This document shows positions 8,489 to 14,518 of a stretch of 14,518 bases of DNA, in pieces (within the stretch, counting starts at the first letter, position 1; the number at the start of each line of letters is the position of its first letter). A program made the translations under genes and the position numbers. This stretch comes from an uncultured Alphaproteobacteria bacterium (GTDB lineage: Bacteria; Pseudomonadota; Alphaproteobacteria; Rhizobiales; Aestuariivirgaceae), in contig CALMLK010000363.1 of the NCBI GenBank assembly GCA_937868035.1, positions 1 to 14,518 on the forward strand. Reading direction: 5' to 3'. The notes beneath the pieces were generated by a model. That model saw only the letters and a list, made by a program, of their open reading frames with translations. It was not told where the DNA came from and did no database searches.

Positions 8489-8504
8489 CGGGGCTCTTGC
8501 CCCG
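8489..8504 (-). promoter_or_regulatory. Hairpin over the metG ribosome-binding region
   Basis: CGGGGC and GCCCCG form a perfect 6-base G+C stem with the 4-base loop AAGA on the minus strand, ending four bases before the metG ATG and starting soon after the holB stop at 8508. The only purine-rich, Shine-Dalgarno-like bases upstream of metG are in this hairpin. Translation of holB would keep it open, so it may couple metG to holB; it could also be a weak terminator, though no T-run follows. Confidence 0.45.
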
Positions 8505-8507
8505 GAA

Positions 8508-9500
8508 TCAGGTTGCCTTCAAGGCATCTTCGATGGCGGTCAGCGCGTTCAGTGCCGCAGTCCGCCGGTCGAGGTTGTAGCCCGCGACGACCCCACGGCT
8601 GGCGGCGATCTCCTGGTGAGCCCGCGCCAGGGCTGCACTGCGCGGTGCCTCTGGCGCCGACGCGGCCTCCCGGGCGAGCCAATCCAGCACCAGATCGGCA
8701 AAGGTCTCGAAGTCCTGCACCGCTGCCTGCCGCTGGGCGAAGTGCCCGGCCACCGCCATCTTGACGCCCGCTGTCAGGGACTTCGCCCGCAGGAAGGCGT
8801 CGAATGCCTTGGCTCCCAGACTGTCGCGCAGCTCAAGCGCCCGCCCCGGCGAGCCGCCGGAGAGGCGCGCGGCCGCCGCAAGAGCCGCCGGGTCGCCCTG
8901 TGCAGGCACAGGCAGCTGGTTCAGCACGGTCAGCACATCGGCTTCCGCGAGCGGCGAGACCGGCAAACGGCGGCAGCGCGACTTGAGCGTCCGCAACAGC
9001 CGTCCCGGTCGATGAGACAGGAGCAAAATCAATGCCTTGTCAGGCGGTTCCTCAACCAGTTTGAGAAGCGCGTTGGCGGCCTCGGTGTTCAGTTCGTCAG
9101 CGCTGTCGACAATGGCAATCCGCCAGCCGCCGCCCCCCGAGGTGCGGGCAAAGAATTCGGTCATGCGCCGCGCATCATCCACCACGATCTCCTGCCGCAG
9201 GCGCCGGGGCTTGGAATCATTGAGGCCGCGTTCCAGCACGAACAGGTCCGGGTGCGAGCGAGCGGCGATCCACCGGGGAGTCTGGGCCGCGTTGGCAAGC
9301 GACAACACCTCTCCCGCCAGCTTGTAAGCCAGAGTGGCTTTCCCGATTCCGCGGGGGCCAGTGATCAGCCAGGCATGGTGTGGACGGCCACTGGCAACCG
9401 CCTCGCGGAAACGCGCCGCTTCGCCCACGTGGCCCACGACCTCCCTGGCAAAACGCGGGTGCCAAGGGACTTCGCGCGGGTCTTCATTGTCTTCAGCCAT
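8508..9500 (-). CDS. holB: DNA polymerase III subunit delta prime
   Basis: A 330-residue AAA+ clamp-loader subunit that helps load the beta sliding clamp at the replication fork. The Walker A motif is GPRGIGKAT at 48-56, the Walker B-like strand is [11 protein letters not shown] (128-138), and the arginine-finger SRC motif is at 174-176 (LKSRC). The [13 protein letters not shown] stretch (141-153) is diagnostic for delta prime/DnaX-type subunits. Delta prime is normally ATPase-dead in E. coli because of an altered Walker A; here the P-loop lysine is present, as in many alphaproteobacterial delta prime proteins. The ATG at 9500 lies within the end of tmk, giving an 8-base overlap. Longer in-frame extensions upstream lie inside tmk and look like shadow translation. 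Confidence 0.93.
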   Translation of the reverse strand: MAEDNEDPREVPWHPRFAREVVGHVGEAARFREAVASGRPHHAWLITGPRGIGKATLAYKLAGEVLSLANAAQTPRWIAARSHPDLFVLERGLNDSKPRRLRQEIVVDDARRMTEFFARTSGGGGWRIAIVDSADELNTEAANALLKLVEEPPDKALILLLSHRPGRLLRTLKSRCRRLPVSPLAEADVLTVLNQLPVPAQGDPAALAAAARLSGGSPGRALELRDSLGAKAFDAFLRAKSLTAGVKMAVAGHFAQRQAAVQDFETFADLVLDWLAREAASAPEAPRSAALARAHQEIAASRGVVAGYNLDRRTAALNALTAIEDALKAT

Positions 9501-10125
9501 GGCGATGGCTGTCCACGGCCTGCAGAACCTGCGCGAACACCTCATCGGGCCCGAGCGCCGCGTCGATGAGCACACAGCGCCATGGCTCGTTCTCGGCGAT
9601 GGCGCGGAAGCCCTCGCGCAGCTTGTCGTGAAAGGCGAGGCCCTTGCGCTCGAAACGGTCCTCGGTGCCGGTGCCGCGCGTCCGCGCCCGCTCCAGCCCG
9701 ACTGCAGCCGGAAGATCAAAGATCAGGGTCAGGTGCGGCACGCAGGTGCCAACAGCGGCCTGCTCCAGCGCCGAAACAACATCATGCGGCACGCCGCCCG
9801 CATGACCCTGGTAGACACGCGTTGAATCCATGAAGCGGTCACAGACGACGGTGGCCCCGCGCGCCAGAGCCGGGCCGATCACGGTGCGGACATGCACTTC
9901 GCGCGCCGCCGACATCAGCATCGCCTCCGAGGCCGGAGACCATGTCCCGGTATCGCCCGAAACAAGCAGCGCCCGCAGCGCCTCGCCCTGTGGCGTTCCC
10001 CCCGGTTCGCGCGTGAACAACACCTCGGCGCCCCTCTCCTGCAAATGCGCAGCCAACCGCTTGCCTTGGGTGGACTTGCCGCCGCCCTCCCCGCCTTCCA
10101 GCGTGATGAAGAACCCCGGCGTCAA
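9493..10125 (-). CDS. tmk: Thymidylate kinase
   Basis: A 210-residue enzyme that phosphorylates dTMP to dTDP for DNA synthesis. The P-loop is GGEGGGKST at 11-19, the DRF motif with the catalytic Asp-Arg pair is at 96-98, and the LID region is about 147-161 (RARTRGTGTEDRFER). The P-loop has no arginine while the LID has several, matching the bacterial type II pattern. The start is a TTG at 10125 whose bases are shared with the dacA stop in TTGA. It gives MTPGFFITLEGGEG, which is the normal length and N-terminus. No ATG or GTG lies at a comparable position, and the nearest upstream GTG would add about 20 unconvincing residues. The Shine-Dalgarno is weak (GGCGG), so initiation probably depends on ribosomes finishing dacA. 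Confidence 0.95.
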   Translation of the reverse strand: MTPGFFITLEGGEGGGKSTQGKRLAAHLQERGAEVLFTREPGGTPQGEALRALLVSGDTGTWSPASEAMLMSAAREVHVRTVIGPALARGATVVCDRFMDSTRVYQGHAGGVPHDVVSALEQAAVGTCVPHLTLIFDLPAAVGLERARTRGTGTEDRFERKGLAFHDKLREGFRAIAENEPWRCVLIDAALGPDEVFAQVLQAVDSHRHG

Positions 10126-11303
10126 CCGCCGAACGCCATGATCATGGCGCTGTCCAGCGCCTTCTGCCACATCGAGTCCACCGCTTCCACGGACTCGGAC
10201 GTCATCACAGGCAATTCGGCAATGGCACGCCCCTCGATGAAAACCTTCACCGTGCCAACCTGATCGCCCGCACGTACCGGCGCCAGTAGCGGCCCTTTGT
10301 AGCTGAGCTTCACTTCGGCGGTCTTGCGTTCCTCCTTGGTGAGCGCGACGCTGAACGATCCCTTGGTGACGAGATCGACCCAATCCGCCTTGCCGCCCCA
10401 GACGCGCGCCTGCCCCACCCGGTCGCCATCAGAATACACCTCGATGGCGCGGAACTTGGAGAGCCCCCAATCAAACAACTTCTCCGCTTCCGACTTGCGC
10501 TCGTCAATTGAAGGCAGCCCTGCAATCACCATGATGAGGCGGCGGCCATCGCGCTGCACCGTGCCCACGAGGCCGTAGCCGGCTTCCTTGGTGAACCCCG
10601 TCTTCATGCCATCCGCACCGGGATAATCCACCAGAAGCGGATTGCGGTTGGGCTGCGTGATTTCATTCCAGGTGAATGACTTCTCGCCATAGATCGGGAA
10701 ATAGTCGGGATGATTGGTGATGATGTAGCGGGCCAGCGTGGCGATGTCGCGCACACTCATCTTGTGGTTCGGGTCCGGCAGGCCCGTGGAATTGCGGAAG
10801 GTGCTGTGCTTGAGGCCGATCTCTTCGGCCTTGGCATTCATGCGGTTGACGAAGGTCTGTTCCTTGCCGTCGATACCTTCCGCCAGCGTAATGCAGGCAT
10901 CGTTGCCGGAATGAATGATCGAGCCGCGCAGCAGATTGAGGATGCTGATTTCGGATTTTGCCTTCGCATACATGGTGGAGCCCTTGGCCGCCGCCCCGCC
11001 CTTCTTCCAGGCATTGGTGCTGACGGTGAACATCTGGTCCGGCTTCAGGTCGCCGGATTTCAGAAGATCGAACACGATCGCCTGCGTCATCAGCTTGCTC
11101 ATGCTGGCAGGCGGAATGGCGGTGTCAGGGTCCTTCTCGTAGTAGACCTGCCCGGACTTTGCATCCATCAGGATGGCATTGCGGGCCGCCGAGACATAGG
11201 GCTCGTCACCCAGGGTCTGGGCGCTGGCGGAAACGGCGGATGCGGCAAGCCACAGCACCAGACAGGCCAGCAGATTGGCAAGGAAACGCAGGGAAAATCG
11301 CAT
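10122..11303 (-). CDS. dacA: D-alanyl-D-alanine carboxypeptidase (PBP5/6-type, peptidase S11)
   Basis: A 393-residue penicillin-binding protein that trims the terminal D-Ala from peptidoglycan stem peptides in the periplasm. A Sec signal peptide covers about 1-29, with cleavage near SASA|Q. The three catalytic motifs are in order: SMSK at 67-70 (nucleophile Ser67), SGN at 132-134 and KTG at 234-236. The C-terminal domain (from about residue 280) is the beta-rich PBP5 C-domain, ending in a Trp-containing amphipathic helix that likely anchors the protein to the membrane. The ATG at 11303 is preferred over the adjoining TTG at 11306. A candidate promoter lies 40-70 bases upstream. The stop overlaps the tmk start. 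The dacA symbol is by family; dacC or dacF would be equally usual in this group. Confidence 0.94.
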   Translation of the reverse strand: MRFSLRFLANLLACLVLWLAASAVSASAQTLGDEPYVSAARNAILMDAKSGQVYYEKDPDTAIPPASMSKLMTQAIVFDLLKSGDLKPDQMFTVSTNAWKKGGAAAKGSTMYAKAKSEISILNLLRGSIIHSGNDACITLAEGIDGKEQTFVNRMNAKAEEIGLKHSTFRNSTGLPDPNHKMSVRDIATLARYIITNHPDYFPIYGEKSFTWNEITQPNRNPLLVDYPGADGMKTGFTKEAGYGLVGTVQRDGRRLIMVIAGLPSIDERKSEAEKLFDWGLSKFRAIEVYSDGDRVGQARVWGGKADWVDLVTKGSFSVALTKEERKTAEVKLSYKGPLLAPVRAGDQVGTVKVFIEGRAIAELPVMTSESVEAVDSMWQKALDSAMIMAFGG

Positions 11304-11341
11304 CAACAGCTACTTCGCACCAGGGCATTGATCGGCCCCGT

Positions 11342-11370
11342 GTTTTAGGTCCGCTGCGGCGGAAATGCAA
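11342..11370 (-). promoter_or_regulatory. Candidate sigma-70 promoter for the dacA operon
   Basis: On the minus strand TTGCAT (11370-11365) and TAAAAC (11347-11342) are separated by 17 bases, a reasonable -35/-10 pair with four matches in each box. It lies in the short gap between rlpA and dacA, about 40 bases before the dacA start. Prediction by eye only. Confidence 0.4.
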
Positions 11371-11378
11371 TTCGGCGC

Positions 11379-11395
11379 GAGGCTTTTTTCGCCTC
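11379..11395 (-). terminator. Weak hairpin at the rlpA stop codon
   Basis: GAGGC and GCCTC form a perfect 5-base stem with loop GAAAAAA on the minus strand, overlapping the rlpA stop at 11394-11396. The A/T-run lies in the loop and not behind the stem, so it is not a classical intrinsic terminator; it may stabilise or partly end the rlpA transcript. Confidence 0.25.
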
Positions 11396-12401
11396 AACCG
11401 GCAATGCGCGCGGCCACCTGCTGCACCCGCACCCGGCGGATCTTGGCGCCGGTGAAGCCCGCATCCTGCAACTTGTAGAGAAGCTGGGCAGCACTCGATT
11501 CATCGGGAACCGGCCGCGTCTGCAACCGGTACAACGGACCCTTGTCGCTCTCGAACTGGAACATCTGCAGGTCCATCGATTGCGACAGTTCCTCATAGGC
11601 CGCATCCGCGTTATCACGATTGCCGAATGTCGCAACGTGGACGACGAAGCCCGCCGTCACATAGTCGCTGTCGGCGGAAGCAGTCTGGACTGGCGGTGCT
11701 GGCGGCGGCGTATAGGCAATCGTGGTCGTCTCCGGCTGTTCTTCGGCCTGCGGCGGCTCGGCAGCGGCAACGGCGGTATTGCGCGGCTTGCCTTGCGAGG
11801 CGGCGGCAAGCTGGCGGATGCCCGCGCCGTCCTGCATCTCGCTGTTCATCATGGCGAGATGGCGATAGCCCTTGTCGTTGAGCGGTGCATTGGCAATCCA
11901 TTGCACCCGCACGTGCGTCTTGCCCTTGTTGCGGTAGCCCAATGCGTCGGCACTGCGCTTCGACAGGTCGATGATGCGGGTTCCCACGAACGGCCCACGG
12001 TCATTGATTCGCACGACGATGGCGCGGCCATTGTCGAGATTGGTCACCTTGGCATAGCTCGGCAGCGGCAAGGTGGGATGGGCCGCCGTGAGATCTGCCA
12101 TGTCGAAATATTCACCGTTGGAGGTGCGCCGCGCGTGGAAGGCCTCGCCATACCACGATGCAATGCCCTCCTTGTCGTATCCCGGCTGTTCCTTCGGCGT
12201 GAACCAGCGGCCAGCCACCTGATAGGGCTTGCCCACGAAATAACGACCGCCACCTTCCGGCAACGGCCCCTTGCCCTTGTAATAGGCGCTGCCCTTCCCC
12301 GCAAAGGGATCAAGCTTCGTCTTGCCGCGGTCGGACGCACAGCCAACAAGACCAAGGGCCACCATGCCCAAGACAACGAGATACCACCCAAGACGCCGCA
12401 T
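11394..12401 (-). CDS. rlpA: RlpA-like septal ring lytic transglycosylase, lipoprotein
   Basis: A 335-residue lipoprotein acting on peptidoglycan at the division site. The N-terminus has a lipobox LVGC with lipidated Cys21. The double-psi beta-barrel domain spans about 78-170. Residues corresponding to the RlpA active site are present: Glu97 in TSNGE, His108 in TAAH and Asp134 in RINDRGPF. A Pro/Glu/Ala-rich linker (about 205-245) leads to a C-terminal SPOR domain (about 250-327) that binds denuded septal glycan. In Pseudomonas RlpA cleaves denuded glycan strands; in some other bacteria the enzyme is reported inactive, so activity here is inferred from the conserved residues. The ATG at 12401 is preceded by GGGAG about seven bases upstream. 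It is 90 bases ahead of dacA, which also works on the cell wall. Confidence 0.93.
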   Translation of the reverse strand: MRRLGWYLVVLGMVALGLVGCASDRGKTKLDPFAGKGSAYYKGKGPLPEGGGRYFVGKPYQVAGRWFTPKEQPGYDKEGIASWYGEAFHARRTSNGEYFDMADLTAAHPTLPLPSYAKVTNLDNGRAIVVRINDRGPFVGTRIIDLSKRSADALGYRNKGKTHVRVQWIANAPLNDKGYRHLAMMNSEMQDGAGIRQLAAASQGKPRNTAVAAAEPPQAEEQPETTTIAYTPPPAPPVQTASADSDYVTAGFVVHVATFGNRDNADAAYEELSQSMDLQMFQFESDKGPLYRLQTRPVPDESSAAQLLYKLQDAGFTGAKIRRVRVQQVAARIAG

Positions 12402-12561
12402 GGCGAAACTCCCAACCGGCCTCCCGTCCCTTGGAGGCGAAATGCGTGTGGCTCCCCAGCCACGTCACGCACTGTGCCGCCAACAGGCTGAACACCCGGT
12501 TGAGAAACATGGTTAAGAAGATGCTGACGAGGCGCTGTTCCGCGCCGCGCACCTGCGGGAC
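12402..12561 (-). promoter_or_regulatory. rlpA leader with tandem stem-loops
   Basis: This 160-base gap between the Sel1 gene and rlpA is the longest non-coding stretch in the window. It holds a strong hairpin at 12444-12470: GCGTG+TGGCT pairs with AGCCA+CACGC around a 4-base loop with a 3-base bulge. A second perfect 6-base stem (GCCTCC 12419-12424, GGAGGC 12433-12438) lies nearer rlpA. A smaller one is at 12531-12546 (GGCGC/GCGCC), close to the Sel1 stop. A TTAACCAT octamer on the minus strand (12516-12509) matches a CtrA half-site. No T-run follows any hairpin and no clear promoter was found. An open frame across this region (12310-12552, minus) looks like a shadow. Confidence 0.4.
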
Positions 12562-13341
12562 TCAGTTGCCCTGGGTCTGCGCCGGAACGCCGGCACCCGC
12601 CTGCGTGGCCGAAGCCTGCAGGCCATCAAGGCGCGACAGGTTGGCCTGCGCCATCTGGTTTCCCTTGGCGATGGCGGCCCGGTAGAATTCCCGCGCCTTC
12701 ACCACGTCCTTCGTGGTGCCCCAGCCCATTTCATATAGGCTGCCCAGATTGTTCAGCGCCCAGGCATCGCCCTTGTCCGCAGCTTGAGTGAACAGCTTCA
12801 GGGCCGTTGCGTAATCGCGGGTGACACCCTGCCCGCGCACATACAGCAATCCGAGATTGACCTTCGCTGGCGCGAAGTCCTGATCGGAGGCCTTCTGGAA
12901 CCACTGCGCCGCCTTCTCGGCATCGGCATCAATGCCATCGCCGTTCTGCAGGCGGAGACCGAATTCATTCTGGGAGGGCGCATGGCCCTTTTCGGCCCCG
13001 GCCTGCAACAGCGTTGCTGCTGCGATCTTGTCTGGCGTCAAGCCCTTGGCGCCCCGGCTGATGAGCCGCGCCAGGCGATACTGTGCCTCGATGTTGCCTT
13101 TCAGCGTGGCCTCGCGATACCAGCGTGCCGCCTGCTGCGCGTCCTTCTTGGCCTCGATGCCCTGTTCATAATGCATGGCCACCGCCAACTGCGCGGTGTC
13201 GTCACCCGCCTTGGCGAGTTTCATCTTCTTTGCAAAGGACAAACCGCCCAGCGGCATGACCTCCTGCGCAAGCGCAAGGGTCACTCCCAACACCATCACG
13301 ACAGCAAAAGTTGCAACGCGGGCGAACGGGCCAAACGACAT
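12562..13341 (-). CDS. Exported Sel1-repeat (TPR-like) protein
   Basis: A 259-residue protein with a signal peptide (hydrophobic core to about 23, cleavage near ALA|Q at 25/26), so probably periplasmic. The mature part consists of about five Sel1-like repeats of roughly 36 residues (about 46-81, 82-118, 119-154, 155-190, 191-226). Each has the Ala/Gly/Leu helix-turn-helix pattern, for example AKVNLGLLYVRGQGV followed by AxxLFTQAADKGDAWALNNLG. Sel1 repeats are protein-binding scaffolds; no enzymatic motif is visible and the partner is unknown. The C-terminal 20 residues are low complexity (Gln/Ala/Gly). The ATG at 13341 has GGTGAG upstream. It sits 48 bases after the DUF2147 gene and 160 bases before rlpA on the same strand, suggesting an envelope role. 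Confidence 0.88.
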   Translation of the reverse strand: MSFGPFARVATFAVVMVLGVTLALAQEVMPLGGLSFAKKMKLAKAGDDTAQLAVAMHYEQGIEAKKDAQQAARWYREATLKGNIEAQYRLARLISRGAKGLTPDKIAAATLLQAGAEKGHAPSQNEFGLRLQNGDGIDADAEKAAQWFQKASDQDFAPAKVNLGLLYVRGQGVTRDYATALKLFTQAADKGDAWALNNLGSLYEMGWGTTKDVVKAREFYRAAIAKGNQMAQANLSRLDGLQASATQAGAGVPAQTQGN

Positions 13342-13380
13342 GATTTCTCACCAATGATTCAATGCCCCGCCGTGTGCGAC

Positions 13381-13400
13381 ACTATAGCATCACTTGATGC
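13381..13400 (-). promoter_or_regulatory. Candidate -10 element and inverted repeat before the Sel1 gene
   Basis: In the 48-base gap upstream of the Sel1 gene, TATAGT (13386-13381, minus) resembles a -10 box but no good -35 accompanies it. Directly upstream is GCATCA-N2-TGATGC (13387-13400), which overlaps the DUF2147 stop codon. This could be a small operator or chance. Confidence 0.25.
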
Positions 13401-13833
13401 GAATGAAACGGTTCTTTTTGCAGAATGGACCCCAGCAGCCATTCAAAACCATCGTATTTCCCGAGAGCCGCATCTCAGAGCGGTAAGTGCCGCCATCATC
13501 CGCGTTGTAGATGTACCCCTTCCACACATTGGGGCCCGACGGAGCCATTCCGCTCACCACTTGCAGGCCGATGACGCGGCGGTGACGCAGCGAGGGATTG
13601 GGATTCTCGTGATCGACCTTCGGCTTGCCATCCTTGCCCGTCGGCCGCGCAAGGCCAACGATCGTGGCGCACAACTTTTGCCCGCCGCACGAAGAAACGC
13701 GCACCGTCACCTTGCCGTTGGACATGCGCCACGTGCCCTGGGGCCCCGAATCAGCGGATGCAGGAGCCGTCGCCAGAAGGAGCGAGAAGGCGCCTGCCAC
13801 CAGACCCCGCAATGCTGTTTGCCTGAAAGCCAT
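13390..13833 (-). CDS. Exported DUF2147-family protein
   Basis: A 147-residue protein with a signal peptide (core about 8-24, cleavage after ASA at 25-27). The mature domain matches DUF2147: GTWRM at 33-37, NPNPSLRHRRVIGLQ at 77-91, NVWKGYIYNADDGGTY at 102-117 and the C-terminal NGCWGPFCKKNRFIR (131-145). Such proteins are predicted periplasmic beta-rich domains of unknown function. Four cysteines form two close pairs, Cys49/Cys55 and Cys133/Cys138, suggesting disulfides. Three nearby ATGs are in frame (13842, 13839, 13833); the last is chosen because GAGG lies nine bases before it, while it would touch or nearly touch the other two. It is divergent from the aldolase-like gene, with 84 bases between them. 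Confidence 0.88.
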   Translation of the reverse strand: MAFRQTALRGLVAGAFSLLLATAPASADSGPQGTWRMSNGKVTVRVSSCGGQKLCATIVGLARPTGKDGKPKVDHENPNPSLRHRRVIGLQVVSGMAPSGPNVWKGYIYNADDGGTYRSEMRLSGNTMVLNGCWGPFCKKNRFIRIK

Positions 13834-13917
13834 CTGCATCATCCTCAGAGTTCCGGGTGAAACGTTTGCCAAAGAAGGGAAGCTCCGTTAGCCTCCGGCT
13901 TTTCCGAGGAGACCGCC
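13834..13917. promoter_or_regulatory. Divergent intergenic region
   Basis: These 84 bases must hold promoters for both the DUF2147 gene (minus) and the aldolase-like gene (plus). A clear ribosome-binding site GAGGAG (13906-13911) serves the plus-strand gene, six bases before its ATG. I could not identify convincing -35/-10 boxes on either strand. Confidence 0.4.
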
Positions 13918-14518
13918 ATGGCTGATGTCACTGCCTTCACGCGCAAACCCACCACAAACACCGCCGAGAAGCAACTGCGCGTGGACCTCGCGGCCGCCTT
14001 CCGCCTCGCCGCACATTTCGACTGGCATGAAGCCGTCGCCAACCATTTCAGCCTCGCCGTCTCGCCCGATGGCAAGCAGTTCCTGATGAACCCGCGCTGG
14101 ATGCACTTCTCCCGCATCCGTGCCTCAGACCTGCTGCTCCTCAACGCCGAGGACAAGTCCACCATGGACCGCCCCGATGCACCCGATCTGACGGCGTGGA
14201 GCCTCCACGGCCGCCTCCACGCGCTTCTGCCGCACGCCCGCTGCATCATCCATCTCCATCCGCCCTATGCAACGGCGCTGGCCTCGCTGGCCAATCCGGA
14301 AATCAAGCCCATCGACCAGAATACCGCCCGCTACTTCAACCGTGTGGCCGTGGACATGGGCTACGGCGGCATGGCCAACACCGATGCGGAAGGAGAGCGC
14401 CTCGCCACCCTCCTCGGCAACCGCTCCATCATGATGATGGGCAACCACGGCGTCCTCATCTGCGCCTCGACGGTCGCGGAAGCCTTCGACCTCACCTATT
14501 ATCTGGAACGCGCCTGCC
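13918..14518 (+). CDS. Class II aldolase/adducin family protein, 5' part
   Basis: The first 200 codons of a gene that runs off the right edge; family members are usually about 230-270 residues, so most of it is present. The zinc-ligand histidines expected in this fold are His112 and His114 in IIHLHPPYAT and His177 in GNHGVL. The N-terminal helix region (about 17-50) with WHEAVANHFS is typical of adducin-like members. The acidic residue that serves as catalyst in fuculose-1-phosphate aldolase (Glu73 there, in an SSE-type motif before the first helix) has no obvious counterpart: the region reads PDLTAWSLHG (89-98). A true aldolase activity is therefore uncertain; epimerase, decarboxylase or other roles are possible. 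The start ATG has GAGGAG upstream. No neighbouring gene in the window hints at the pathway. Confidence 0.88.
   Translation, partial: MADVTAFTRKPTTNTAEKQLRVDLAAAFRLAAHFDWHEAVANHFSLAVSPDGKQFLMNPRWMHFSRIRASDLLLLNAEDKSTMDRPDAPDLTAWSLHGRLHALLPHARCIIHLHPPYATALASLANPEIKPIDQNTARYFNRVAVDMGYGGMANTDAEGERLATLLGNRSIMMMGNHGVLICASTVAEAFDLTYYLERAC

Noticed and set aside
8485..8682. Upstream extension of the metG reading frame
   Set aside because: It overlaps holB on the same strand, and MetG proteins begin at the [13 protein letters not shown] N-terminus at 8484.
9501..9719. Upstream extension of the holB reading frame
   Set aside because: It lies within tmk in another frame, and the resulting Arg/Ser/Pro-rich peptide is not delta-prime-like.
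10126..10383. Upstream extension of the tmk reading frame
   Set aside because: It lies within dacA and would add about 86 residues to an enzyme of fixed size; the TTG at 10125 gives the normal length.
12310..12552. Possible small hydrophobic protein encoded between the Sel1 gene and rlpA
   Set aside because: More than a third of the frame overlaps rlpA in another frame, no ribosome-binding site is evident, and the rest coincides with RNA hairpins.
12784..13860. Long plus-strand open frame antisense to the Sel1 and DUF2147 genes
   Set aside because: Typical shadow frame of GC-rich coding DNA, Arg/His/Ala-rich with no domain; both minus-strand genes are clearly real.

Overview
The window reads as an ordinary stretch of core chromosome from a GC-rich alphaproteobacterium, most likely of the Rhizobiales/Hyphomicrobiales type. 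The evidence is the ntrX-hfq-hflX order, an alphaproteobacterial-style Hfq (Trp-Phe-Asp-Asn-Phe in the Sm core), the short 516-residue MetG without a C-terminal tRNA-binding domain, and the block rlpA-dacA-tmk-holB-metG-tatD-MBL hydrolase. The genus cannot be named from the sequence alone. I see no insertion sequence, prophage, CRISPR array, tRNA, rRNA or integration scar. Coding density is very high: the longest stretch without a gene is about 160 bases.

Layout. Bases 1-112 hold the last codons of an ntrX-type response regulator. A 96-base leader precedes hfq (209-454), and hfq overlaps hflX (451-1836) by four bases. hflX converges on mazG (1848-2693, minus), with a hairpin between them whose loop is the mazG stop codon. 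Bases 2694-2829 are an AT-rich, palindrome-rich region upstream of mazG. From 2830 to 11303 the minus strand carries a compact run read right to left: dacA, tmk, holB, metG, tatD, an MBL-fold hydrolase and a large unknown exported protein. Many junctions are overlaps or gaps under 25 bases. Further upstream on the same strand are rlpA (11394-12401), a Sel1-repeat exported protein (12562-13341) and a small exported DUF2147 protein (13390-13833). At 13918 a plus-strand class II aldolase/adducin gene starts divergently and runs off the window.

How the genes fit together. The left part is nitrogen/redox signalling plus RNA regulation and ribosome rescue (NtrX, Hfq, HflX). The central block mixes envelope maintenance (RlpA, DacA), DNA precursor and replication functions (Tmk, HolB), translation (MetG) and two metal-dependent hydrolases (TatD, MBL fold). 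MazG, a nucleotide pyrophosphohydrolase, fits a housekeeping theme with Tmk. The exported Sel1, DUF2147 and 831-residue proteins are envelope proteins of uncertain role.

I found no convincing new system. The items most worth a second look are the uncharacterised 831-residue exported protein, the palindromes before mazG, the hairpin covering the metG ribosome-binding region, the structured leader between the Sel1 gene and rlpA, and a possible Hfq-binding leader on hfq. Start codons were corrected where open frames extend falsely upstream (mazG, metG, holB, tmk, the 831-residue gene, dacA and DUF2147).
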